Origin: Symsagittifera roscoffensis
Lineage: Eukaryota > Xenacoelomorpha > Acoela > Convolutidae
Length of the DNA: 64,000 nucleotides
Direction of reading: 5' to 3'
Assembly (NCBI RefSeq): GCF_963678635.1
Contig: NC_087064.1
Span: forward strand, 60,939,548 to 61,003,547
The notes under the pieces are model-generated. The model saw only the letters and a program-made list of their open reading frames with translations, was not told the origin of the DNA and made no database searches. A program made the position numbers and the translations under genes. Below, piece after piece: positions 29,899 through 40,868 of this stretch (the first letter of the stretch is position 1; every line of letters starts with the position of its first letter).

Positions 29899-32182
29899 AT
29901 GCATGCAGTGTTCGATACTTTTTGCCTTCTTCAATGTTCGAAGCAAACATCTTGATCAAATTTTTGTTTTAGCTGAATTGCTCTACTTTGGATCTACCGT
30001 GCCTTGTTTTTAACTGCCCGAACTTTATTTCTTCATGATTTGCGGAAGCTCAGTAATTGTCTGATGGAGCAATCAAACATTTTTTCTTCTTTTTTCATCA
30101 TTTAAAAAAAATCTAAATAAAGCTAGTGAACAGTTGATTAATATTTAGAAATCAATCGTGCCCTCAAAATTATGCATATGGAAAAGCAATTGGAATTCAG
30201 ACGACATGCTGCAATTGTCTCTCAGTGGTTTAGTTGAAGCCTATTTAAATTATTTTAAAAATTTGCTCAGAACCACTGCGTTTCTTTTAAACACTTTTGT
30301 TTTTTGGCAAAACTTTTATTTTTTGCTTAAACATAGAACTTTTTTCAAATTTCTAGACCAAAATACTCGATTTGATCGTTATGTGTTTCTTTTTGTGGCT
30401 CTGCAGAATTTTTTTGAAAAGTCTAATTTTTTTAATGTCAAAATTTTCAGAGTTTTCAATTGTTTTTCCAGATTGTTCTTCTGTTTGGCTACGCTTTGGG
30501 TTAGCCGAATCTTGCTATAGGCACTGTTACATAGTCGCGACTAGAAGTTTTGCAGAAATTTCTAAAGTTTTTGAGTTTTTAGTGATTTTTTTGTTGATAC
30601 GTATCGACCGTGGTTAAAACAAACCATCATTCATTTTTAACCACAAAAAAGTAACCAAAAAGAATTGGATCACCTCGCAATTGTTTTGACAGATTGGATT
30701 TTCTCTCGTCGGTAGGAGTGTTTGTTGAGTTTTGTTTTAATGGGCGATTACCATGGTCTGATGCTTTTCTTCGGCTCAGGGCTGATTGGGAGTCTGCTTT
30801 GTTCGTATCTATTCTCAGATATGTTCTAATCTCCCATTTTCCCCATTGTTCGGACTCCGCTGAGTACCTATGGTATTCTTACCTTGAGAGTCACAGATAA
30901 TTAAGTTTACTCTGGTTCCTTTTCAATGTTCCGTTATTTTCACTATTGAGGTTATGGCATGTTCTGCTCTGTAAATACGACTAGTATTTTAGTAACAATT
31001 ACAATTTCAAATTTTTATAATAATATACAACTTCAGAAAAAAAAACATCTTCAAAATTTTTAAATAATATAAAAGTAAATTGTTTCCAAATGAGGTCATT
31101 ACTTAAACAAAATTTAGAATAAAGGAGTTTGTCTTCAAAAACATTAGTTGAGAGAGCGCCGTAAGAGTAATATCTAGACCATTTTCAGGTGTATTAGAAG
31201 GGAGACGCAAAACCGTTATCTCTGGATTCCCTTTTGCTAAGGAAGAATTTGGTAAGAGTTCAAAACAAATTGGCGTTTTTTTATTCATATGAAAATATTC
31301 CCACCTCTCTTTGCACTATAAATATAGCTGGAAAATTGTAAGTTGTGATCTCAGGAGGAGAAGTTGCATCCCTTGAGTGCAGAAATAGATGAGTTACAGC
31401 TGTTTTGGGATTTTCTTGAGGGTAAATTTTCATAATCGAGCAATTCGTCATTTCAGCAGAAAATCTCCAACATTACACGAAAATTATCATACGCAAGAAT
31501 TCGAAAATTACATTTTTCGTTAAAACGGACCGATTGTTTTTGAGTTGACAAACAGTTATTTTTGTTCTGTGGGAATACAAATAGACGCATTAAAAGTAGT
31601 CAGCAATTTTCTCAATCAATTTTTCACAAATCCCATTATTTCACTAAAATTTATTCACGCTTATACAACTCGATGCTTTTTTGATGATTATTTGATCCGC
31701 ATTTCGGTACCTGACTACCTTTGTTTCAATATAATTCGCCTGTCGCGAGGAGCATAGTAAAAAGAGGCAGGCAGTTTCATTAATTTTCTCTATTCAGTGA
31801 AAGTTCTTCTTTTTTCAGAATTGTAGAAATTGGCAGTAGAAGACCAACCAAATTAAAGCTATACATTTTATTGAAATACTTTTCTCACAAAAAAACAGTA
31901 TTTCTAACAATTTTCACCTTTTCATAAATTTCATTGGACCACTTGTTGAAAAACAGTCTTCCTTAAACTTTAAAGCGTAATTTAAAAAGTACGTCGAGGG
32001 ATTTAACATTTAACATTTAAATCATCAAGTGAAAACCCAGGAGTAAAGTTAAAATCATTCACTCGTCTTGTATTTTCTCATTATTGGGAGACAGCAATTG
32101 AAAAATATAGGTTTTAATTTGAAAAATTGGTTGTTTTACATTAGTTTCTTAAATTGGTTGTTTTACATTTATACCAGCAGAA
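29899..32182. other. AT-rich stretch with weak open frames
   Basis: Frames at 30158-30520 (120 codons, Phe/Leu-rich) and 30694-30900 have no recognisable motif. On the minus strand about 30630-30880 is open for ~80 codons without a start (SAESEQWGKWEIRTYLRIDT and on); this may be an exon or chance. A 34-bp tandem duplication (AATTGGTTGTTTTACATT) lies at about 32122-32170. Confidence 0.3.
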
Positions 32183-32443
32183 ATGAAGCTTTTGAACGCG
32201 TATTCACTGTTGATAACTCTTGTTTTCCCTTGTTATTTATCTTACCCACGTTACTTTCTGTCCGACTTGGGCAACTTAAGTTACAATGGAGGAGTTCTTG
32301 GACGAGAGGCGATTTCAGGACCCATTGAGGCGAGAGTTTCTAAACGAGGCAGTTTTTGGTTCGTGAACAAAAACAACAATGGTAGACAGCGCAACGACAA
32401 AGATCTCCGAAAGCTGGTCAATCTTCAGCTTCAGAGTGGCTAA
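32183..32443 (+). CDS. Candidate small secreted protein / prepropeptide
   Basis: The 86-codon ATG frame has markedly better codon balance than its surroundings. Residues 1-20 (MKLLNAYSLLITLVFPCYLS) look like a signal peptide. The rest is hydrophilic and Gly/Asn/Arg-rich, with a dibasic KR at 54-55 followed by GSFWFVNKNNNGRQR, the layout of a short peptide precursor. There is no cysteine after the signal, so no disulfide-rich fold. AATAAA at 32691-32696 could serve polyadenylation. I cannot match it to a known neuropeptide. A decayed relative is at 36976-37260. It may be a real gene or the better preserved of two relics. Confidence 0.45.
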   Translation: MKLLNAYSLLITLVFPCYLSYPRYFLSDLGNLSYNGGVLGREAISGPIEARVSKRGSFWFVNKNNNGRQRNDKDLRKLVNLQLQSG

Positions 32444-32690
32444 CATCGCAACTTATTTCAAACTGTCAATTTAATTATAAATTAAGTTTTGAATGGAATG
32501 AATGCGTAAGCGTCTGTGAAAAAAAAACACTATGTTTCTTGGTTTTATTAGCAAGCGCAAGCATATATCTAGGCTTAGCGTGGCTAGGAAAGTCCGAACT
32601 ATTTTTTTAATAATCTCTCATAAATGGCAAATGAGCACCTCGATGACGGCTCTTTGGTTTTTCATATATTTAGACGTCAAATTAGACGAA

Positions 32691-32696
32691 AATAAA
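32691..32696 (+). terminator. Possible polyadenylation signal
   Basis: A canonical AATAAA hexamer 248 bp past the stop of the small secreted ORF. Such hexamers are common in AT-rich DNA, so the link is tentative. Confidence 0.25.
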
Positions 32697-33346
32697 ATAT
32701 CTGAATTAAACCAATAACTCTTTGTGAATTTAGACAATAAGAACTGGGGCAACAAGTTTTTTGTTCAGAACCAAACTACACAAAAAGAAAAAGAGTATAT
32801 TATCACACAACTAATCAGTTATATTATTGTAAATTAACTTCAAAACAGCGAACTGAAAAAGTTCAGTACGTTTTTGAAACACATAAGTTATACAACTTTA
32901 ACACTAATAACCTGATTTGTGGTACAACTAGTGTTTACTCAATCATAGTTAATTTATGTCCGTGAACGATTTTTATGCAATTTGCACCCAAGTTGTCAAC
33001 TAAATTCAGTTGAACTCTGATCGTGCAATTTAAAATAAAATTTAAGAAGTTGCTATAAAAATCTCAAAAAACCAACTTTACGGGAGTTTACCGGCTATGT
33101 TTGAATGATAACCTGACTATGGTAATCCAAACAAATTCTACTCGCTGAGCTATTTCTCTCAAAATTACTCTGTAAATTCAAAATTTCGGTGACGACGAAA
33201 CCGATTTTTGTGATTACTGAAGTGTTTTTTTTCTGATTTATTCAATTTTGTTCGAACCTTAACTAAATAGGCTTTACAAGGATTTATCACTCATACCTTT
33301 TCAATTGTAATTGTCGTGGACAATTTTGTGTGACAAATTATCAAAC

Positions 33347-33549
33347 CATTACGCGGCCAAACTGTGTATTTTGTGAATTGTAGGCGGTTTCCGCAACAAG
33401 GACACGCTCCTTTGTTCTTCTTCTGTTCTCTCATTTTCTTTGATCGTTACGACAAAATTTTAACATGTTTAAAGATTTGTTTCTGGAATCCAGGAACATA
33501 CAGACATAAAATTGGGCGCCTTTGCAGTGCACAGTTTGGCCACGTAATG
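33347..33549 (+). mobile_element. TIR element (family B), copy 2
   Basis: It is 203 bp long. The left end CATTACGCGGCCAAACTGTG and right end CACAGTTTGGCCACGTAATG are inverted repeats with one mismatch over 20 bp. It encodes no transposase. It is inverted relative to the copy at 29282-29479. The target duplication is not clear, so the superfamily is not assigned. Confidence 0.85.
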
Positions 33550-34180
33550 ACGTAACTAAATACACCCGAAGACAAGCTTTCTCTCCAAAATCCTTAAAGG
33601 GAAGAAGAAAACTTTCAAAGCGAAAAAATGTGAAAAATAAGTGTTTGAAAAAATCAAGTCGTTTGTGGACGTACATTTTTCAACAGATTCAAACATTAAA
33701 TGACATTGTTCACTGCAATTTAAAACTATTTTAAAACTTTGTAGTAGTTTTTTGTAAGTAACAAAAACCAAAAAAGAAAAAAGCAAAAAAAAATTATCAA
33801 AGATTTTTAAGTCCTAAAAATAAAAAAGAATCGAAGGAATAGATAGTGAATAACAAGTTCTAACAAAATTACATGCCTCAACATTTTCGAGATATATTGT
33901 TTTCAATGATCAATCTCAGTCTGATACAATTAACCTTTTAAAATCTTCTCAATGGTTTTTTTGCTCAAAATTTAACTCAAAATTCAACAATTCAAACCCC
34001 CGGATTTCCTCGACATTGAGTTTTTGTTTTATAAAGAGCTAGCGTGATTCGAATAAAAAATAAAGGCTTAGAGATGATGACATAATTTTTATGGACTTAC
34101 ATTTTATTTTTTTGTTATTAACTCTGTGCGGGGAAAAAGACAAAATTAAATAACAGGTTTTTTCTAATCGACAAAGGTTT
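33550..34180. other. AT-rich spacer
   Basis: Open frames of 60-80 codons on both strands (33522-33786) are A/T-driven and overlap each other; none is supported. Confidence 0.3.
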
Positions 34181-35408
34181 TGGTATCTACTAAAAAAAAT
34201 TCCACCCATAGAAAAAAATACAGTAAGTTAGCACTTGAGTTTTGTACTGTAAGTTCTAAATTTTCTGCATTCTGATTGGTCGAAAATTTGAGTAAATTAT
34301 TCTACTTAACAATCCCCCTTTCGTGAAAAGGGGGAGGTTGTTAAGTAGATCCTTGCATTTCTCAAATGAATGTCCCGATCCTAAGTAAGATTCTGTTCCA
34401 CAGATTTATCCGTTACTCTCAGTACATCAACTTAGCACATATCAAACTTTTAAAAAAACATACAGTAGGAACGAGTCAACGTTTCACTTGTTTTTGGACT
34501 TTTTTCGAAAATTTTAAATTCAGCCCCATTATTCTAAAGCTTTTCGTTCCAGTTTAGAAAAGATCAAAATAGTTTTTAGTACAACGATTTTTTATTTCAG
34601 TGCTGATGCTAATATGTAACAATTGTACATAGTTTGCCTTTAAATTTATTAAACAAATACCAATTCTTTTTTTGAAAAAATCAATGCATTTGACCTGTTC
34701 TTTTTTGTAATAGAGCGAAAATTAGTTTTATCCGTATAGATATTACAGTAAAACATCCATTATGGATGATCCTTGACCCATGCTAAATAACCAGTTGGAA
34801 ATTCCTACCTATTTATACTTATAAACTATACTGATTAACAAATAGAAGCCTGATGATTAAATAGGTATCTATTTATACGTAAACACTTATGTACTAGTTC
34901 TTATAAGAGACTGTCACTCAAATGATTCGAGGTCAGTGTCAACCAGACTCAAACATAGAGAACTGAATTTAAGTTGCTACTAGAAATTGTCTTATTATCA
35001 GTCAGCGTAGAACTTACCGTTGAACTATACTTTTTATCTCACCTAACGGATGGAGGTATAACAAATAGGTTGTCTTTTTAGAGCTTTTTTCTGCTGCGCT
35101 CAAAAAACCTGCCTGATTTCCAAAATCTCCTTTTTTGTGACGACGTCAGAAACAAAACCAGATTTTGTAGTTAAATTATGAGCTAATTTAAATTGGAATC
35201 ACTCCACTCAAGACATCACAACATTATAATGTAGAGCAATCATTTGAAAAAAGTTAAGACAAAATAGTTGAGACAAATAACTCAACGGTCTGCTTTTTTC
35301 AATTTGTCCTCTGCCTATTTAGACTGTTGAACAGAAAATGTTTTGCCATGTTTCATTCTGTGACAATGACTTAAGAAATATGAAATATTTGCATATATTC
35401 GAGATGCA
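34181..35408. repeat. 1.2-kb tandem duplication, copy A
   Basis: It aligns end to end with 35739-36960 in direct orientation, beginning TGGTATCTA and ending GAGATGCA. It contains the ATTGG word and palindrome near its start. A short plus-strand frame (34366-34557, with HRFIRYSQYINLAHI) survives in both copies. On the minus strand a conserved CG-GTAAGTTC at ~35010-35018 resembles a splice donor at the end of an open segment. Coding status is unresolved. Confidence 0.85.
34302..34348. repeat. Palindrome with C-block and G-block, second locus
   Basis: CTACTTAACAATCCCCC and GGGGGAGGTTGTTAAGTAG flank CTTTCGTGAAAA. It is preceded by GCATTCTGATTGGTCGA at 34268-34284. The layout matches the palindrome at 5524-5566. 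Confidence 0.8.
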
Positions 35409-35738
35409 GTATAGTTACATGTCTCATAGTTTTTTCAAAAAGATATCTACAGGAAGAAATTGTTCACGACTATTGAAGCTAATGACTATGTCACAGCCAG
35501 TGTAAATACTTGTTGCGAGTAATTTTTGTAGGAGTACAAAACTTCCAAAGGTTGCATATGGTTCCATCTGAATTCAAGGCAATTGTTTTTGGCAATTTTG
35601 AGATCGAATCACCTAGTTTTTGTTCATGGTTCTGAGACTCAGCTTACGTTTTTAAAGCTGAAGCTTCTGAAATTGGTGTGTTTAAAAAGCTAAAGCACTG
35701 TTTACTATTGCATTGGGCTCTACTTACCAGTCCTCCTA
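35409..35738. other. Spacer between duplication copies
   Basis: Not shared by the duplicated units and not recognised. Confidence 0.3.
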
Positions 35739-36960
35739 TGGTATCTATTAAATTATTTCCACCCATAAATATAAATACAGTAAATTAGCACTTGAGTTTT
35801 TACTGTAAGTTCTAATTTGTCTGCATTCTGATTGGTCGAAAATTCGAGTAATTTAATCTACTTAACAATACCCCTTTCGTGAAAGGAGAGAGGTTGTTAA
35901 GTAGATCCTTGCATTTCTCAAATGAGTTTCCCGATCCTAAGTAAGGTTCTGTTCCACAGATTTATCCGTTACTCTCAGCACATCAACTTAGCTCATATCA
36001 ACCTTTTTTTTAAAAAAAAAAAACATATAAAAAGAACAAGTCAACGTTTACTTGTCTCCGGACTTTTTTTCGAAAGTTTTAGTTTCAGCCCCATTTTTCT
36101 AAAGCTTTTCGCTCCAGTTTAGAAAAGATCAAAATAGATTTTAGTACAACATTTTTTATTTCAGTGCTGATGCTAATTCGTAACAATTATACATAGTTTG
36201 CCTTTAAATTTAAGAAAAAAATACCAAATTTTTTTTTGAAAATGCATTTGACCTGTACTTTTTTTTTGTAATAGAGGGGAAAATAGTACAGATATTACAG
36301 TAAAACATCCATTAGGGATGATCCTTGACCCATGCTAAATAACCAGTTGGAAATTCGTCCTATTTATACTTATAAATTACACTGATTAACAAATAGAAGC
36401 CTGATGATTAAATATGTTTCTATTTATACGTAAACACTTGTGTACTAGTTCTTATAAGAGACTGTCACTCAAATGATTCGAGGTCAGTGTCAACCAGACT
36501 TAAATATAGAGAACTGAATTTAAGTTGCTATTAGAAATTGTCTTATTCTCAGTCAGCGTAGAACTTACCGTTGTTTTTATACTTTTTATCTCACCTAACG
36601 AATGAAGGTATAACAAATAGGTTGTCTTTTTGAAGCATTTTCCTGTTGCTCTCAAAAAATCATTTCTGAGTTTCAAAATCTCCTTTTTTGTGACGAAGTC
36701 AGAAACAAATCCAGATTTTGTAGTTAAATTTTGAGCTATTTTATTTGGAATCACTCCATTCAAGACATCAAAACATTATAATGTAGAGCATTCATTTGAA
36801 AAAAATTAAGACAAGATATTCGAGACAAATAACTCAACGGTCTGCTTTTTTCAAGTTTTCTCCTGTTTAATTTGACTATTGAACAGGAAATGTTTCGCCA
36901 TGTTTCATTTTGTAATAATTACTTAAGAAATATGAATTATCTGTATATATTTGAGATGCA
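35739..36960. repeat. 1.2-kb tandem duplication, copy B
   Basis: The partner of 34181-35408, differing by substitutions and expanded A/T runs (for example near 36006-36022). The minus-strand frame at 36500-36763 (NKIAQNLTTKSGFVSDFVTK) is open here, but the matching frame in copy A is stopped early. This argues that at least one copy is non-coding. Confidence 0.85.
35858..35904. repeat. Palindrome with C-block and G-block, third locus
   Basis: It is the same as 34302-34348 with arm changes (CCCCTTTCGTGAAAGGAGAG), again preceded by GCATTCTGATTGGTCGA. Confidence 0.75.
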
Positions 36961-36975
36961 CTCTGTAATAGCAAC

Positions 36976-37260
36976 AATTTGAAGTGTTTTCACGAGGCCA
37001 GAAACTCTGAGCGGGGCATATTTTGCTTGGTTAACAATGCAACCACTGTAGACAGCGCAAAACCAATAATCACTAAAACCTCCTCATTTTTAACATCAAA
37101 ATGTCAAACATCGACTCAAACTGTTATCTAACGTACGTCAATTTTTGATTAGAATGAACGTGTAAGCGTCAGAGAAAAGATTTTTGTTTCACGGTTATAG
37201 CAGCAACAGCTAATATAGATCAAACTAGCGCTGTAAAGATTGCTGAAAAGTCTTCAAAAT
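36976..37260 (+). pseudogene. Decayed relative of the small secreted ORF region
   Basis: It shares TAGACAGCGCAA and the later block GAATGAACGTGTAAGCGTC with 32370-32520, plus weaker matches before and after (an ACGAGGC-type word, then TAGCGCTG/TAGCGTGG). The open frame is destroyed. Conservation extends past the stop codon of the intact ORF, so the duplication included the 3' flank. Confidence 0.5.
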
Positions 37261-40135
37261 TTGCTTTTATCTTTTCTAAATAGTGGAACCCTGCAATTAT
37301 TTTCGTTTTTTTTTGGTTTTTTTTTCTGTTATACGGCCCAAATTATTAATCTTATCGATTAAGACTGTTTCCAATGAAAAAGCTGAGCTTTCTCTTTGCT
37401 TTCCATTATAAATTCATCCAATCTGGTTCGAGCATCATCATCAAACATTAACTATAGCAAAAATAATATTTTTGGGCCGTATAGCAGAAAAGACCAATTT
37501 TTTTTTCAGTATCAAGAAAGAACTGTCATGCAGAAAATAAGCGGATTTATTTACAAGACTCACTTGAAAAGTTTTTGTACTGATGTTTACTTCAAAAAAT
37601 CTGAAAAAAGCTCTTAAAATTTAAAAAATTGGCCATTCGTCGTTTATGCAAAAACCGGAGGACTTTACTGTTTTCGAAAATGAGACACAAATTGTTCAAG
37701 TACATCAGTCTCGGAAAAAACTTTAGAAAAGTCTATCGTTCGCCTGAATTATTTTCAAAACTGGAGCAATGGATCTTGATTTTATATTTAAAAAATTGAA
37801 AAAACTAGTAAAAGTAGCTGGTTGGTGAGCGTGGAGCAAAAAATGTGCTGACATGATGATAGGACTTGTTTGAAAACAGAGAAACGAATTTTGAATTTCG
37901 ATATTATTTTACAAACTGCAAGTTAGCTGCTTGTCGAGCGAGTAGCACAAAAAGTTGTGACCGTGAAAACATTAATAAAAAATCAGTTTTTTTTTTTCAA
38001 ATATTTTCAGTTGCATCATGACATGATGAGAAGACGAGAACAATAGCCTAGAATTAAAACACAATCAATAGTAAAATTAAATTAAGTACATTTAACTATT
38101 TCCTTTTTTATAGAATCGAAACTAACGAAAGTATTCAACAATTTTCAACAAAGTTTCTTTCTGATTTTTATTTCTTATTTTAATTATTTTTCAATATTTT
38201 TCTCCAAAAAATGGATAATGAAAATTTAAAACTTATTTTTCAGAAAATTAGGGGCTTTTATTGATTGAATAAGTTGAACTCGTAATTTTTGTACCCTGAA
38301 TTTTTCGCACTAATTTTTTTTGTTTTTATGAATTATTAGATTTAATTGATTCAAGACAAAAGGACTTTTTTACAGAAGTGTTCTCATACTATCAAAATTT
38401 TAATTGGTTTAAGTGATTCTGTGTGTGAGAAAAATAAGACAAGACTCACGCACACATAGACGAAGTTCCTCATCGTTTTCAGCAGTTTCAATTTCTCGGA
38501 AATATCACATCGATTGTGGATGTTATATTTCAATTTTGAAAATTAGGCAGTTGAAAAATTGAATATGAGTATAATTTATCTTTTTACGCTTCTCAATTAC
38601 ACACATGAAAGCAATTTTATTTTTTTTGTAAATAATTTGAAAAAAAGAAAAATCAAAAAGTAGTAAAATCAAATTTAAGGGAAAAAACAAAAATAAAAAA
38701 GAATTGAAACTTCTAAAAAAAAGTAGTTTGAATTCTTAACATCTACAGTTTTTTTTTCAAAAAAACTTACAATGTATTTTTTTTTTCATTTTGTTCATAT
38801 AAGTAAAATATCGCAAGGAAAAGCGATTTTTCCTTTCAAAATGTGTTGTTTTTGTTTTGTTTTAAAACTGAAAATATGATTGGTTTTAGCAGTAACCCTC
38901 GAAAATAAGAAAAACAACAAAATAAATCAAACCTTTTTTAAGACTGATGGGTATATATTAAAAAAGAAAACTGATCAGTTTCAACAAAAACATGAGATTC
39001 ATGTTTTTTTTTGCATACAGAGATCTACAGTAAAGCATTCACAATAATACAATGTAACGATTGTCTGCATGAAGCATAATGCACAGCCTCTATACGCCAA
39101 CCCCATTGTTTTTTAACTTGAACAATTATACATACTTTCTGGAATAGCTGTAAGAAATGAAAAACATATAGTTAAAACAAAAAACCCTAAATATTTTTTA
39201 ACCGACGCTATAAAATTTATCGTAAGAGTTCCAATCGAAAACTTTAAATTGCTAGCTTGCGGTCATTCGCGTTTTTGTGACTATATTTTCAGTCATGTGA
39301 AATTAGGAAGAGTTACAGGAAATGCTCCTAGAGCCAAATTGCTCAGCAGCCTTTATTACTTTAATGAAATTCTTATTGCCAGTGTAATCACGACGAAAAA
39401 GCGGTTATAAACTTATTTTCCATACTCCCATAACTGCTATTTATATACCTGATTCTATGTGGAAAAAAAAACAAACGAAGCTAACGCACAAGTATTGACA
39501 ATTATCCCACTCGCTTAGAGTAATTTCATTTTTTGGATATATCAATACGTTTGTGGATATTTTCTCTTAATTTTAAAAAATAAGCTTTTGAAACTCAAAA
39601 AGTTATATTTGGAAAATTGAAAATTATTATATTTTACATTGTCTATGCTTATCAATTTTTCATGAAAAAGCATTTGACCTTTTTTGTTAAATAAATTAGA
39701 GATAAATTTTGTTATAAAAAAAAATAAACTTAAATTTAAAAGCAAAGAATTAGAACATGAAATAGAAATGAAATTTATATGTAAAACTAATTGTGCTTTT
39801 TTTTTGTTAAGGATAGTATAGAATTTAACAAGTGCTTGATGAGGTTTTGAGTTCAAAAGTTAAACGAAGTATGCAAAAGTACAGGCTAAATTATGTATTG
39901 TATTTTTCTGTAGGATAATGCTGTTTTCTATGCAGCCCAAATTGTACATTACTTGCAAGAAATATACTAAATTTTTTCTCTGGCCTCCTGATTTACCGGA
40001 CTGAGTGCTTAATGAGTAAGGATATCTGGTAAATTATTACACGTTAAAATAAAAGCAAAATTGTTAACCAGTGAAAACAAAAAAGTTTCAAGGAGTTTTT
40101 GGGTAAGGTGCTTTCAAAATATGTTCATTAATCCG
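37261..40135. other. Long AT-rich stretch without recognised features
   Basis: Dominated by A and T runs. Frames at 37396-37617 and 39542-39856 are low-complexity Lys/Asn/Phe/Ile-rich with no motif. No repeat was matched elsewhere in the window. Confidence 0.4.
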
Positions 40136-40868
40136 GGTCGAGGTGCTCTCCGTAGGCTTCGAAGTTCTCGGCCCAAATTCGGTGTGTTTTGACCGTCTCG
40201 ACAAGTTGTGAGTTAGTTTTGACCGTGCTCGAACAAACAAAAGTGTGCTCGACCGTGTTCGACTCAAGCAAGATATGCATCGACCGTCTCAATGGCTATG
40301 TTTTGATTTTCAGTTACCTTTAATTATCGAAACTCAAACTATTTAATTTTTGCTTTTCGGGTGTTGTCTCAGGATGCTTTTTATCAGAAAGAAATGTTTG
40401 GGTTATTTGCAACTTGCATGCTTTTCAATGTTGATATTTGAAATTTTTTTTGATTTTGTCTCCGATTTACAGCGGAGAATCGGTAATTTTTTAAACGTTT
40501 TTTAGGAATGTTTAGACAGTGCTCGAGGTATGTTACGATCGTGTTCGAAGTATGTCTCCATCGGTCTTGACGCATGTTTCGTACGTGTTCGGCCAAATTT
40601 TTATATGTTTCGCGTGATCGCCGTATGCTTCGACCGTGCTCCGCGTTTGTTTCGGTTGTGCTGGGAGAAATTTTAATAAGTTTTGGCCGTGCTCGAGTAA
40701 TATTTTGACTGGTCTCGAAGTATGTTTCGACCGTGCTCGACCAAATTTAGATATGTTTCGACCGTGCTTGCGGTATGTTTCGAATTTGGGCTCGAGCCAA
40801 ACCCCGGTATCGACGATTCGTTTATGGTTGAGCACTGAGATATGCTCGACTTTGAAAGTCGAAACATA
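40136..40868. repeat. Degenerate GC-rich satellite (TTTCGACCGTGCTCG family)
   Basis: Two blocks (40136-40297 and 40508-40868) are built from diverged units containing TATGTTTCGACCGTGCTCGA, often followed by CCAAATTTTTA, at roughly 30-35 bp spacing. It stands out because the flanks are strongly AT-rich and CpG-poor. The long minus-strand frames (40384-40963) simply read the repeat and are not supported as protein. Confidence 0.75.
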
